Assembly (NCBI GenBank): GCA_016209015.1
Contig: JACQWY010000038.1
Location: 109,480 to 173,479, forward strand
Source of the DNA: Gammaproteobacteria bacterium
GTDB taxonomy: Bacteria; Pseudomonadota; Gammaproteobacteria; Ga0077536
Direction: 5' to 3'
DNA length: 64,000 nucleotides
Position numbers and translations under genes: made by a program
The notes under the pieces: model-generated
What the model saw: only the letters and a program-made list of their open reading frames with translations
Told to the model about the DNA's origin: nothing
The model's database searches: none
Shown here: one piece after another, positions 26,480 to 35,406 of the stretch
Numbering within the stretch: the stretch's first letter is position 1
Layout of the letters: every line of letters starts with the position of its first letter

Positions 26480-29400
26480 ATGAACAGTCTGCGATCTATT
26501 TTCAAGGGATTCCTCTCCGGCCTGACGCTCAGCGTCGGCTTGCTGCCGGCCGTCTGGTCGGTCGACGTGTCGGCGAACCTCTCCGGGGCGACGATGGCGA
26601 CGTTCGCGTCCAATCCCATCACTACCGTGCAGTCGGCGACGCCGCTCGTGATGCTCGCGCTCTCGCGCGACCACCAGCTCTTCGAGAAGGCCTACAACGA
26701 TTACTCGGATCTCGACGTCGACGGGGACGTCGAGCGCACCTACAAGGATGCGTTCAACTATTACGGCTACTTCCATTCCCAGCGCTGCTATCGCTACGAC
26801 GACACGAGCAAGACGTTCAGCATCGTCGGGCTCGCAACCGGCACGAACACGCACTATTGCGAAGGCACGCTGGACGATGCCTGGAGCGGCAACTTCCTGA
26901 ACTGGGCGACGATGACCCGCATGGATATCGTGCGGAAAATTCTCTACGGCGGTTATCGCTCCACCGATACCGCGACGAGCACGATCCTCGAGCGCGCGCA
27001 CCTGCCGACCGACGGCCACAGTTTCGCGAAGTACTACAACGGGTCCGACGTCGCGAAGCTCGTGCCTTTCGGCGTAGGCGCGACGCAGACCGCCTCGACG
27101 CCGATCGTCGTCGACGCGACGAGCACCGCGGGCACGAACGTCGTCGGCCGTGACGATACGATCGAAGGCATCACCATCTGCAATGCGACGCCGGACTCGA
27201 GCACGACGGCGAGCTCGCAATCGACTACGAATCCACCACTGATGCGGGCAGTCGCCGGCAATTATTCGCTGTGGAGCACGAACGAGCGCTGGCAGTGCAC
27301 CTGGAACGACGAGCCGAGCACCGGCCATGCCGCTTCCGGTTCGAACACGAACGCGAACAACTCGACCTATTCCGGGATGTTCGCGAACGGTTCGGATCCG
27401 AGCACGACGCAGGCGCTCAAGACGCCGGGCGCGAATCGCGACCACGTCGTACGCATCAAGGTCTGCGAGAACAACGCCTACTTCGATACCGCCCACAATC
27501 TGGAGAACTGCACGGCCTACACGTCGAACCTGAAACCGGAAGGCCTGCTGCAGCGCTACGGCCTGAGGAACCAAATCAACTTCGGGCTCATGACCGGCAG
27601 CTACCAGAAGAACATCTCGGGCGGCGTTCTGCGCAAGAACGTGGGCGGCATCCTCGACGAGGTCAGCACCGCGAACGGCACGTTCCTGACCCCCTCGCCT
27701 GCGACACCGAGCATCATCGGAACGCTCAACAAGCTCCGCGTTTACGGCTATGGCTACAAGGACGGCACTTACAGGACGGGTGATTCCGGCGGCGGCGAGA
27801 ATTGCGACTGGCAGTTGACGGACATTCTGGCCTCCGGTGGCGGACCCGGCGAGGGCAAGTGCGCGAGCTGGGGCAATCCGTTCTCGGAAATCTATCTCGA
27901 GGCGGTGCGCTATTTCGCCGTTTCCGGCACACGCGCGCCCACGGCGGCGTTCTCGGCCACGGACACGAGCTACATCTCCGGGTTGCTGACGGACAGCTGG
28001 ACGACGAGTCCGATCACCGACACCAATGCCTGTGCGTCCCTCAACATCGTCGCTTTCAATGCGAGCGTCAGCTCTTACGACAACGATCAGACGAACGCCT
28101 ATGCGTCCGTGAATCCGACGACCACCACGAAGGCCGTCGGCGACGGCGAGGGCATTACCGGCGGCAGTTACTTCATCGGCCGCACGGCCGCCAACACGAA
28201 CGAATACTGCACACCCAAGACCGTCACCGATCTGGGCGCCTCTTACGGACTATGCCCCGAGGCCCCGACGGTGCGCGGCTCCTACCACATGGCGGGCATT
28301 GCGCATTGGGCGCATACCCAAGACATTCGTTCGGACCTCACCGGCAAACAGACGATCCGCACTTTTGCGGTCGCGCTCGCGACGAACGTTCCGACCATCA
28401 AGATCCCGATCGGCGCGACCGGCACCGCCACCCGCTCCGTCACGCTGCTGCCCGCGTACCGCTATCTGAAAGGAAGCGCGGCCTCGCCGGCGGACCCCAC
28501 GAAGGACGGCGGCGGCACGCTCATGGACTTCAAGATCGTGCAGCCGCACATCGAAGTCGCGGACATGACCGCGACGACGGCGGCCTCGTCGGCCGGGCGG
28601 TACTGGTACGGCAAGTACTTCATCAACTGGGAAGACAGCGAACAGGGCGGCGACTTCGACCAGGACGAATGGGGCGTCGTCGAATACCACGTCGACTCAC
28701 AGGACAACAAGATCAAAATCACGACGAATGCCGTGTTCGAATCGACGGGCAATCCCCAATTGTTCGGCTTCGTCATCAATGGCACGACGAAGGACGGCTT
28801 CCACGCCTATTCCGGTATCGAGGGCGCGAACTTCACCGATCCGACCGGCGTCACCGGCTGCTCGAACTGTCAGGCGAATAGTGCGACGTCGGGTCAGCGT
28901 GGTTACCAGTCCTATACGTTCGATGTGAGTGCCACGGGCTCCACCGCCAAACCCCTGGAATCGCCGCTCTACTACGCGGCGAAGTGGGGCGGCTTCGACG
29001 ACAAGAACGGCAACAACCTCCCTGACCAGCAGGACGAATGGGACGTCAAGGATACGAACGGCACCGACAGCCCGAGCGGCGACGGCATTCCCGACAACTA
29101 TTTCTACGTGACGAATCCGGCAGCGCTGGAAGACGCGCTGATCACCGTGTTCAACCGCATCGTCGAGCGCGTGTCGTCCGGTACCTCGGCGGCGGTGGTG
29201 GCGAACAGCCAGGAAGGTGTCGGTGCGCTGTTCCAGGCGCTCTACGATCCGATCAAGAAGGACGACACGGACGCGAAGAACGAGGCGCAGTGGATAGGCA
29301 CCGTGCACGCCTTGTGGGTCGATCCCAAGGGCCTGCTCCGCGAAGACAGCGATACGACGGGCACGAAGGGCAAGCTCGACGGCTACGACATCGACAAGGT

Positions 29401-31861
29401 CGTGAACGTATTCTTCGACTCCGTCGATCGCCGCACGAAGATCCGGCGCTGGACGAGCAGCTCGGCGACGACGTTCACGCCGGCGAGCTCCGCGGTGGCC
29501 GAGCTCAACACGCTGCAGCCGATCTGGAATGCGCGCAAGACGCTGTCCGCCCTCGACGACACGACGGTCGCGAACCAGCGCGCTTACGACGAGACGGCGG
29601 ATACCGGCCGTTACATCTTCACGTGGATCGATTCGAACTACGACAACGTGCCGGACAGCGGCGCCACATCGAGCGAGGTCATCGATTTCACGTCGGCGAA
29701 CATCACGAGCAGCAACTTCCGCTGGCTCGATGCCGACGATGTCGCGACGGCGCAGGCGCTCGCCGACTGGGTGCGCGGCAAGCACACCGGGCTCTCGCAG
29801 TACCGCAACCGCGTCGTCGACTACGACGGCGACGGTGCCGCGACCGTGACGAGCGGCGCGGGCAGCTCGCCCGAGGTGATGCGACTCGGCGACATCATCG
29901 ACTCCTCGCCGGTCGCCGTGTCCCGCCCCGTCGACAACTACGATCAATTGTCCCAGGACCAGTCCTACGCAGCGTTCCGGGCGCAGTACCTGAACCGCCG
30001 CCAGGTCGTCTACGTCGGCGCGAACGACGGCATGATCCATGCGTTCAACGCCGGCTTCTACGACGCCACGACGCGCGAGTACAAGCTGCAGTTGGACGGC
30101 GAAACCGAGCACCCGCTCGGCACGGAGATCTGGGCCTACGTGCCGAAGAACCTCCTGCCGCACCTGCAGTGGATGGCGCGCAAGGACTATTCGCACGTCT
30201 ACTACGCGGACCTCACGCCGCGCGTCTTCGATGCGAAGATCTTCGACGCCACGGATCCCGATCATCCCGGCGGCTGGGGCACGCTGCTCGTCGTCGGCAT
30301 GCGCTTCGGCGGCGGTACCGACAGCACGGGCATCACCGTGGACGCGCAGGGCGACGGGCTGGCCGGCGCGAATGCGGACAGCAGCACGGCGGACGACGTG
30401 AAGACGAAATCCGCCTACGTGATCATGGATGTCACGAACCCCGAGGTCCCACCGAAGCTCCTGGCCGAGATTTCGCCGCCGAACCTGCAGTACAGCACCT
30501 CGCAGCCGGCCGTGATTCCGATCCAGAGTCCGAGCGGCACTTCGCCGGCTTCGTGGTACCTGGTCTTCGGCTCCGGGCCGACGGACATCGGCACGGCGAG
30601 CTACGATTCAGGCGTCGCGCCCACTCAGCAGTTCGCGCAGCTCTTCGTCTACGACCTGAAGAACTTGACGGACACGTCCGCGACCTCGAAGAACGGCCTG
30701 AAGAAGACGTTCACGCTCAGCGAGGCGAACGTCTTCATCGGCGATCCCAAAGTCACGGACTACAACTTGAACGAACGGGCGGAGGCGGTCTATTTCGGCA
30801 CGGTGGGCAAGCCCGATGATGCGGCGACGAATCAGGGCACGCTGTATCGGCTCTCGGTCGGCGAGACGGCGAATACCGACGACTGGGTCGGTCCGTTCAC
30901 GCTGCTCTCGAACGCGAACAAGCCGTTCGTGCACGAAGTCAGCTACACCGTCGACAACGTCCTGAACCATTGGGTGTTCGCGGGCTCCGGCCGCCTCTAC
31001 GTGAACCAGGACAAGACCACGGACAGCACGCAGACGTTCTACGGCTTCATCGACCCGAACGCAAACACGAATACAGCGGGCACCGGGCCGGCGACGACGA
31101 CGACGGCGGCGAACGCCGCGAACCTGACCGATGTGACGGGCTACCGGGTGCTCAGCAATGGCGACATTTATACCGGCGGCTCGATTTCCGGTTCGGCGAC
31201 GACCACGTTCAAGGGTCTGCAGGTGACGACGCTCGCGGCCGGCGGCTGGAAGAAGAACATGCAGAACCCTGCAGCGTCGCAGGCGGAACGCAACATCAAC
31301 CGCATGGCGCTCATCGGCAGCGTACTGTTCGCGACGGCCTATACGCCGAGCACGAACGTCTGCTCGCAGGACGGCACGAGCCGCCTCTACGACATGTTCT
31401 ATCTGAACGGCGTGCCGGCTCCGGAAGGCCCGCTCGGCGGCCAGGCCTGCGCCTCGTGCCCGACGGGTGTGAACGAAGCCGTGGGCAGCCTCGATCTCGG
31501 CTACGGCATCGCGTCGTCACCGGCGATCCACATCACGTCGAACATCAACACCGACAGCAGCTCGTCCTCCTCCAGCAGCAGCTCCAGTTCGTCGAGCTCG
31601 AGCAGCAGCAGTTCCTCGAGCTCCAGCAGCAGTTCCAGCTCGTCCGGATCGAGCTCCTCCAGCTCTTCGAGCTCGGGCTCGAGCTCGGGCGCGGGTGCCG
31701 CGGGCGGCAGCGCCTCGAGCACCGGCGGTCTCGGCAGCACGCAGGATGCGACGGCCGACATCACCGGATCCGGCGGCGACATCAAAGAGGTACAGCTCAA
31801 GGTCAGCGCCGGCATCAACAGCGGCGAGATCTCGTGGCGCGAGCACCGGGGTGACGAGTAA
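26480..31861 (+). CDS. pilY1: Type IV pilus tip-associated protein PilY1, very large, with polyserine tail
   Basis: A 1793-residue secreted protein. A signal peptide (about 1-30) precedes the PilY1 N-terminal region PLVMLALSRDHQLFEKAYNDYSDLDVDGDVE, with the YNDYSDLD segment typical of long variants. GNFLNWATMTRMDIVRK lies in the N-terminal half. The C-terminal half has the PilY1 beta-propeller, with RQVVYVGANDGMIHAFNAGFY and DSSPVAVSRPV. Acidic loops such as DYDGDGAAT and DTNGTDSPSGDGIPD look calcium-binding. From about residue 1690 a tract of some 50 mostly serine residues is followed by a Gly/Ser/Ala stretch and a short charged end. PilY1 governs pilus extension, adhesion and surface sensing. 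It is much longer than P. aeruginosa PilY1, and the serine tract is not a general feature of the family. Confidence 0.93.
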   Translation: MNSLRSIFKGFLSGLTLSVGLLPAVWSVDVSANLSGATMATFASNPITTVQSATPLVMLALSRDHQLFEKAYNDYSDLDVDGDVERTYKDAFNYYGYFHSQRCYRYDDTSKTFSIVGLATGTNTHYCEGTLDDAWSGNFLNWATMTRMDIVRKILYGGYRSTDTATSTILERAHLPTDGHSFAKYYNGSDVAKLVPFGVGATQTASTPIVVDATSTAGTNVVGRDDTIEGITICNATPDSSTTASSQSTTNPPLMRAVAGNYSLWSTNERWQCTWNDEPSTGHAASGSNTNANNSTYSGMFANGSDPSTTQALKTPGANRDHVVRIKVCENNAYFDTAHNLENCTAYTSNLKPEGLLQRYGLRNQINFGLMTGSYQKNISGGVLRKNVGGILDEVSTANGTFLTPSPATPSIIGTLNKLRVYGYGYKDGTYRTGDSGGGENCDWQLTDILASGGGPGEGKCASWGNPFSEIYLEAVRYFAVSGTRAPTAAFSATDTSYISGLLTDSWTTSPITDTNACASLNIVAFNASVSSYDNDQTNAYASVNPTTTTKAVGDGEGITGGSYFIGRTAANTNEYCTPKTVTDLGASYGLCPEAPTVRGSYHMAGIAHWAHTQDIRSDLTGKQTIRTFAVALATNVPTIKIPIGATGTATRSVTLLPAYRYLKGSAASPADPTKDGGGTLMDFKIVQPHIEVADMTATTAASSAGRYWYGKYFINWEDSEQGGDFDQDEWGVVEYHVDSQDNKIKITTNAVFESTGNPQLFGFVINGTTKDGFHAYSGIEGANFTDPTGVTGCSNCQANSATSGQRGYQSYTFDVSATGSTAKPLESPLYYAAKWGGFDDKNGNNLPDQQDEWDVKDTNGTDSPSGDGIPDNYFYVTNPAALEDALITVFNRIVERVSSGTSAAVVANSQEGVGALFQALYDPIKKDDTDAKNEAQWIGTVHALWVDPKGLLREDSDTTGTKGKLDGYDIDKVVNVFFDSVDRRTKIRRWTSSSATTFTPASSAVAELNTLQPIWNARKTLSALDDTTVANQRAYDETADTGRYIFTWIDSNYDNVPDSGATSSEVIDFTSANITSSNFRWLDADDVATAQALADWVRGKHTGLSQYRNRVVDYDGDGAATVTSGAGSSPEVMRLGDIIDSSPVAVSRPVDNYDQLSQDQSYAAFRAQYLNRRQVVYVGANDGMIHAFNAGFYDATTREYKLQLDGETEHPLGTEIWAYVPKNLLPHLQWMARKDYSHVYYADLTPRVFDAKIFDATDPDHPGGWGTLLVVGMRFGGGTDSTGITVDAQGDGLAGANADSSTADDVKTKSAYVIMDVTNPEVPPKLLAEISPPNLQYSTSQPAVIPIQSPSGTSPASWYLVFGSGPTDIGTASYDSGVAPTQQFAQLFVYDLKNLTDTSATSKNGLKKTFTLSEANVFIGDPKVTDYNLNERAEAVYFGTVGKPDDAATNQGTLYRLSVGETANTDDWVGPFTLLSNANKPFVHEVSYTVDNVLNHWVFAGSGRLYVNQDKTTDSTQTFYGFIDPNANTNTAGTGPATTTTAANAANLTDVTGYRVLSNGDIYTGGSISGSATTTFKGLQVTTLAAGGWKKNMQNPAASQAERNINRMALIGSVLFATAYTPSTNVCSQDGTSRLYDMFYLNGVPAPEGPLGGQACASCPTGVNEAVGSLDLGYGIASSPAIHITSNINTDSSSSSSSSSSSSSSSSSSSSSSSSSSSSSSGSSSSSSSSSGSSSGAGAAGGSASSTGGLGSTQDATADITGSGGDIKEVQLKVSAGINSGEISWREHRGDE
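31555..31695 (+). repeat. Serine-codon low-complexity tract in pilY1
   Basis: About 140 bases encode almost only serine with a few glycines. AGC, TCG, TCC and AGT are mixed, so it is not a simple triplet expansion. GAGCTC hexamers recur, making the stretch self-complementary and prone to rearrangement. Confidence 0.85.
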
Positions 31862-31912
31862 ACAGCGGACGGGGAATGTTAGTATGCGGCGTCAGACAGC
31901 GAGGATGCATTC

Positions 31913-32377
31913 ATGTCCATGAGCAATGCCCGAGCCCCGGCCGTCGGTGCGGCCCGCGCCGCCGAACGCGGCGTGACTCTCATCGAGCTGATGGTCGTCG
32001 TCGTGATCGTGGGCATCCTCGCGTCGGTCGCCTATCCGAGCTACCAAGACTACGTTCTGCGCAGCAAGCGCACGGAGGCGAAGGCCCTGCTCTCGGAGGT
32101 CGCGGGGCGCGAGGAGCGTTACTTCTTCGACAACAACAAGTACACCAGCACGCTCACGGATCTCGGTTATGCGTCGGGGTCGGCGACCTCGCAGAGCGGC
32201 CTGTATTCCGCGAGCTTCGATGCCACGCCGCCGTCCGGGTCCTACGACACGAGCTACCTCATCATCGCCACGCCGGTGAGCGGCAAGCACAGCGACTCGA
32301 AATGCGGCGCGCTGAAGCTCGATTCGCGTGGCAAGCACGACCAGGAATTCGGCTCCGAAGATCTCTGCTGGCAATGA
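31913..32377 (+). CDS. pilE: Type IV pilin PilE
   Basis: A 154-residue type IVa minor or major-like pilin. Leader ends RAAERG, then VTLIELMVVVVIVGILASVAYPSYQDYVLRSKRTEAKALL with Glu5 and the family's YPSYQDYV. The C-terminal part has a disulfide-bonded loop (C...C near the end, GSEDLCWQ). GAGGA sits 7 bases before the ATG. PilE is the final minor pilin of the fimT-pilV-pilW-pilX-pilY1-pilE order and couples the tip complex to the major pilin. It overlaps the next gene by 4 bases. Confidence 0.92.
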   Translation: MSMSNARAPAVGAARAAERGVTLIELMVVVVIVGILASVAYPSYQDYVLRSKRTEAKALLSEVAGREERYFFDNNKYTSTLTDLGYASGSATSQSGLYSASFDATPPSGSYDTSYLIIATPVSGKHSDSKCGALKLDSRGKHDQEFGSEDLCWQ

Positions 32378-32862
32378 AGCCGATGAGCGGACTTCGCCGG
32401 CCGTTCCTGATGGCCTGCTGCCTGGGCTGGATAGTCGCGCTGCCCGCGCGGGCCGAAGTGTTCAAGACCGTCGACGACAGCGGAGCGCCCGAGTTCAGCG
32501 AGCGGCGTCAGGCCGGCACGCATCCTTCCGAGAAGCTCAAGCTCGCGCCTGCCAAGACACCCGAACAGTCGGTTTCGAAAGAGCCCATCGTGCATCAGGG
32601 GACCGGCGGGCTGACCGTGCAGGTCAAGCCCAAGGATCCGAAAGCGAAGCCCAAACCGACGAAGGAACAGCTCGCGAAGATGCAGGAGCTGTGCACGAAA
32701 GCGAAAGCGAGCGCGGCGCAGCTCTCCGGGGAGAACGGCGAACGGACGAACCGGCTCCAGTACGTCGACAAGAACGGCGAGCGTGCCTTCCTGACCGAGG
32801 ACCAGGTTCAGGAACGGCTGAAGGACATGAAACAGAAGATCAAGGACTACTGCGTGAAGTGA
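32374..32862 (+). CDS. DUF4124 domain-containing exported protein at the end of the pilin operon
   Basis: A 162-residue protein whose ATG overlaps the pilE stop (ATGA). A signal peptide (FLMACCLGWIVALPARA) is followed at once by AEVFKTVDDSGAPEFSERRQ, the DUF4124 pattern, which in many exported proteins reads as a short W/F-K-x-x-D-x-x-G beta motif. A Lys/Pro-rich linker and a helical, charged C-terminal region with two cysteines complete it. Likely periplasmic. Function unknown; co-translation with pilE suggests a link to pilus biogenesis or sensing. Confidence 0.8.
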   Translation: MKPMSGLRRPFLMACCLGWIVALPARAEVFKTVDDSGAPEFSERRQAGTHPSEKLKLAPAKTPEQSVSKEPIVHQGTGGLTVQVKPKDPKAKPKPTKEQLAKMQELCTKAKASAAQLSGENGERTNRLQYVDKNGERAFLTEDQVQERLKDMKQKIKDYCVK

Positions 32863-32889
32863 GGGGCGGCAGGCACCGCCCCGCTTCCG

Positions 32890-33843
32890 TCAAGCTTCTT
32901 CGCCGGCCGGGACGAGCTCCCGCGGCAGGCTGAACACCACCTGCTCCTTGATGCCCGGCACTTCGTTCACGGCTTCCCCGCCCCACCTCTTCAGCCGCGC
33001 CACGACCTGCTCGACGAGCACTTCGGGCGCCGAGGCGCCGGCCGTCACGCCGACGCTGCGCTTGCCGCCGAGCCATTCGCGCTGGATCTCGTCCGCGTTG
33101 TCGATGAGATAGGCCGGGATGCCCTGCTTCTCGGCGATCTCCTTCAGGCGCGTCGAATTCGAGCTCGTCTGCGAACCGACGACCAGGATCAGATCGCAGT
33201 TCTGCAGCAGCCGCTTCACCGCGTCCTGGCGGTTCTGCGTCGCATAGCAGATGTCTTCCTTCTTCGGGCCGTCGATGAGCGGGAAGCGCTTGCGCAGCGC
33301 GTCGATGACGACGGCGGTGTCGTCCATCGACAGCGTCGTCTGCGTCACGTAGGCGAGGAAATCGGGATCCTTCACTTCGAGCTTTCCGACGTCGTCGACG
33401 GACTCGACGAGATACATGCCGCCGCTGCCTTCGGGCGCCGTGTACTGGCCGAGCGTGCCCTCGACCTCGGGGTGGCCGGCGTGACCGATGAGGATGCACT
33501 CGCGGCCTTCGGCCTGGTAGCGTCCGACCTCCATGTGCACCTTCGTCACGAGCGGGCAGATGGCGTCGAACACACGGAGCTTGCGGCGGGCCGCCTCCTC
33601 GCGCACGGCCTTGCCGACGCCGTGGGCGCTGAAGATCACCGTCGCGTCGTCAGGCACTTCGTCGAGCTCGTCGACGAAGATCGCGCCTTTGTCGCGCAGA
33701 CCGTCCACGACGTACTTGTTGTGCACGACCTCGTGGCGCACGTAGACCGGCGCGCCGAAGATCTCGAGCGCCCGTTCGACGATGCCGATGGCGCGATCGA
33801 CGCCGGCACAGAAGCCGCGGGGGTTCGCCAGATGTATTTCCAT
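32890..33843 (-). CDS. ispH: 4-hydroxy-3-methylbut-2-enyl diphosphate reductase
   Basis: A 317-residue iron-sulfur enzyme catalysing the last step of the MEP pathway, giving IPP and DMAPP. The three Fe-S cysteines are in [24 protein letters not shown] and [13 protein letters not shown], and [13 protein letters not shown] and [15 protein letters not shown] are conserved substrate-binding blocks. The start [14 protein letters not shown] at 33843 matches the family's usual N-terminus; a longer frame upstream overlaps the gap. It is downstream of lspA on the same strand, as in many gammaproteobacteria. With dxs and ispB in this window it feeds the isoprenoid supply for hopanoids and quinones. Confidence 0.97.
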   Translation of the reverse strand: MEIHLANPRGFCAGVDRAIGIVERALEIFGAPVYVRHEVVHNKYVVDGLRDKGAIFVDELDEVPDDATVIFSAHGVGKAVREEAARRKLRVFDAICPLVTKVHMEVGRYQAEGRECILIGHAGHPEVEGTLGQYTAPEGSGGMYLVESVDDVGKLEVKDPDFLAYVTQTTLSMDDTAVVIDALRKRFPLIDGPKKEDICYATQNRQDAVKRLLQNCDLILVVGSQTSSNSTRLKEIAEKQGIPAYLIDNADEIQREWLGGKRSVGVTAGASAPEVLVEQVVARLKRWGGEAVNEVPGIKEQVVFSLPRELVPAGEEA

Positions 33844-33901
33844 AATGATTACTCGAAAAAAGCTTGGATGAAAGCTGTTCGCATTATAGGCGGGCGGGGC
33901 T

Positions 33902-34393
33902 TCAGCGCGCACGCGACTGCGAGGACGCCCCGTCGTCCAAGAACAGACTGTGGACGATCAACATGATGGCGCCGACGGTGATCGCGGAATCGGCGATGTT
34001 GAACGCGGCGAAATGCCAGGTGCCGACGTAGAAGTCGATGAAATCCACGACATAGCCGAAGCGCAGGCGGTCCCAGAGATTGCCGAGCGCCCCCCCGAGG
34101 ACGAGCGCGAGCGCGGTGCGCAGCCAGCGTTGGGTCGGCTCGATGCGCTGGAAGCTCGCGATGATGAATACGCTCGCGAGCACGGCGAGCCCCGCGAAGA
34201 GCCAGCGCTGCCAGCCCGCGGCGTTGCCGAGCATGCTGAACGCGGCGCCGGTGTTGTGCATGAGCGTGAAATTCAGCGACGGCAGGAGCGGCACCGGCTC
34301 GCCGTAGCTCAGGTTGCGCGTCACGGCTAGCTTGCTCGCCTGATCGGCGGCGATGACGAACGCCGCGAGCGCGTAGCAGTAGCGGGCGCGCAC
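33902..34393 (-). CDS. lspA: Lipoprotein signal peptidase (SPase II)
   Basis: A 163-residue inner-membrane aspartyl peptidase that cleaves lipoprotein signal peptides after lipid attachment. Four hydrophobic segments are visible. Catalytic aspartates fall in [21 protein letters not shown] and [14 protein letters not shown], and the conserved N-T-G-A-A-F-S segment is present ([11 protein letters not shown]). GTG start at 34393, six bases after the ribF stop, so the two are likely cotranscribed. In most gammaproteobacteria ileS lies between ribF and lspA; it is missing here. Targets here would include the MlaA-like and TPR lipoproteins. Confidence 0.95.
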   Translation of the reverse strand: MRARYCYALAAFVIAADQASKLAVTRNLSYGEPVPLLPSLNFTLMHNTGAAFSMLGNAAGWQRWLFAGLAVLASVFIIASFQRIEPTQRWLRTALALVLGGALGNLWDRLRFGYVVDFIDFYVGTWHFAAFNIADSAITVGAIMLIVHSLFLDDGASSQSRAR

Positions 34394-34399
34394 GGTGCG

Positions 34400-35329
34400 T
34401 CAGGCCGCCGCGATCATCACGCGGGCGGCCTCGCAGTCCCTGGCGATCTGCGCGCTCAAGGCCTCGAAGCTCGAGAACACCATGTCGTCGCGGACCTTGG
34501 CCACGAAGTCGACCTCGATGTGCTCGCCGTAGCAATCGCGCTCGAAATCGAACAGGTGGACTTCGAGCACGAAGCGCGGGTCGTCGATGATCGGGCGCGT
34601 GCCGAGATAAGCGACGCCCGCGACCGGCGTCGCGCCGAGGCCGCGTACCGAGACGGCGTAGATGCCCGCGAGCGGCGACTTGATGCGATGCAGATCGAGG
34701 TTCGCGGTCGGAAAACCGATTTCGCGGCCGCGCTTGTGGCCGTGGACGACACGGCCTCCGATGCAATAGCGGCGGCCGAGCATGCGCTCGACGTCGCGCA
34801 TCTCGCCGGCGAGCAGCTTCGCGCGGATGAGCGTGCTGCTCACGCGTTCGCCCGCGAGGAGCAGCGAATCCGCGCGGCCGAGGACGAAACCGTGGCGCTG
34901 CGCATAACGTTGCAGCACCGAGAAATCGCCGGTACGGCGCTTGCCGAACTTGAAGTCGTCGCCGATCGTCAGGCTCTGGACGGCGAGTCCGTCGATGAGG
35001 ATCCGCCGCACGAATTCGTCGGCGGACAGTGCCGCGAGCGCGGCGTCGAAGCGCAGCACGAGCAGGCGGTCGATGCCGAGCGCGGCGAGCAGCGCGACTT
35101 TCTCGCGCAGTCTCGTGAGGCGCGCCGGGGCGGCCTCGCCCGCGAAATACTCGGCCGGCTGAGGTTCGAAGACGATGACGGTCGCGGGCAGATGCTGTTC
35201 GCGGGCGCAGCGGATGAGATTGTTGAGCACGGCCTGGTGTCCGATGTGGACGCCGTCGAAATTGCCGATGGTCGCGACGCAGCCACGGTGTCTCGGCCTC
35301 AGATTGTGTTCGCCCCGAATGAGCTCCAT
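34400..35329 (-). CDS. ribF: Bifunctional riboflavin kinase/FAD synthetase
   Basis: A 309-residue cytosolic enzyme that phosphorylates riboflavin to FMN and adenylates FMN to FAD. The nucleotidyltransferase domain has ATIGNFDGVHIGHQAVL and VIVFEPQPAEYF, then LTIGDDFKFGKRRTGDF and ERVSSTLIRAKL; the kinase domain has VVHGHKRGREIGFPTANL and LEVHLFDF. ATG at 35329 gives the usual N-terminus MELIRG. About 75 bases separate it from murJ upstream. It and lspA are spaced as one unit. Length and domain order are normal. Confidence 0.96.
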   Translation of the reverse strand: MELIRGEHNLRPRHRGCVATIGNFDGVHIGHQAVLNNLIRCAREQHLPATVIVFEPQPAEYFAGEAAPARLTRLREKVALLAALGIDRLLVLRFDAALAALSADEFVRRILIDGLAVQSLTIGDDFKFGKRRTGDFSVLQRYAQRHGFVLGRADSLLLAGERVSSTLIRAKLLAGEMRDVERMLGRRYCIGGRVVHGHKRGREIGFPTANLDLHRIKSPLAGIYAVSVRGLGATPVAGVAYLGTRPIIDDPRFVLEVHLFDFERDCYGEHIEVDFVAKVRDDMVFSSFEALSAQIARDCEAARVMIAAA

Positions 35330-35406
35330 CGCCGTCCAGTCGTTCGCCTCGTGCGGCGCGCTCGCGCCGGCGGGCCCGACCACCGGACCCTTGCGTGAGG
35401 CCGGGA

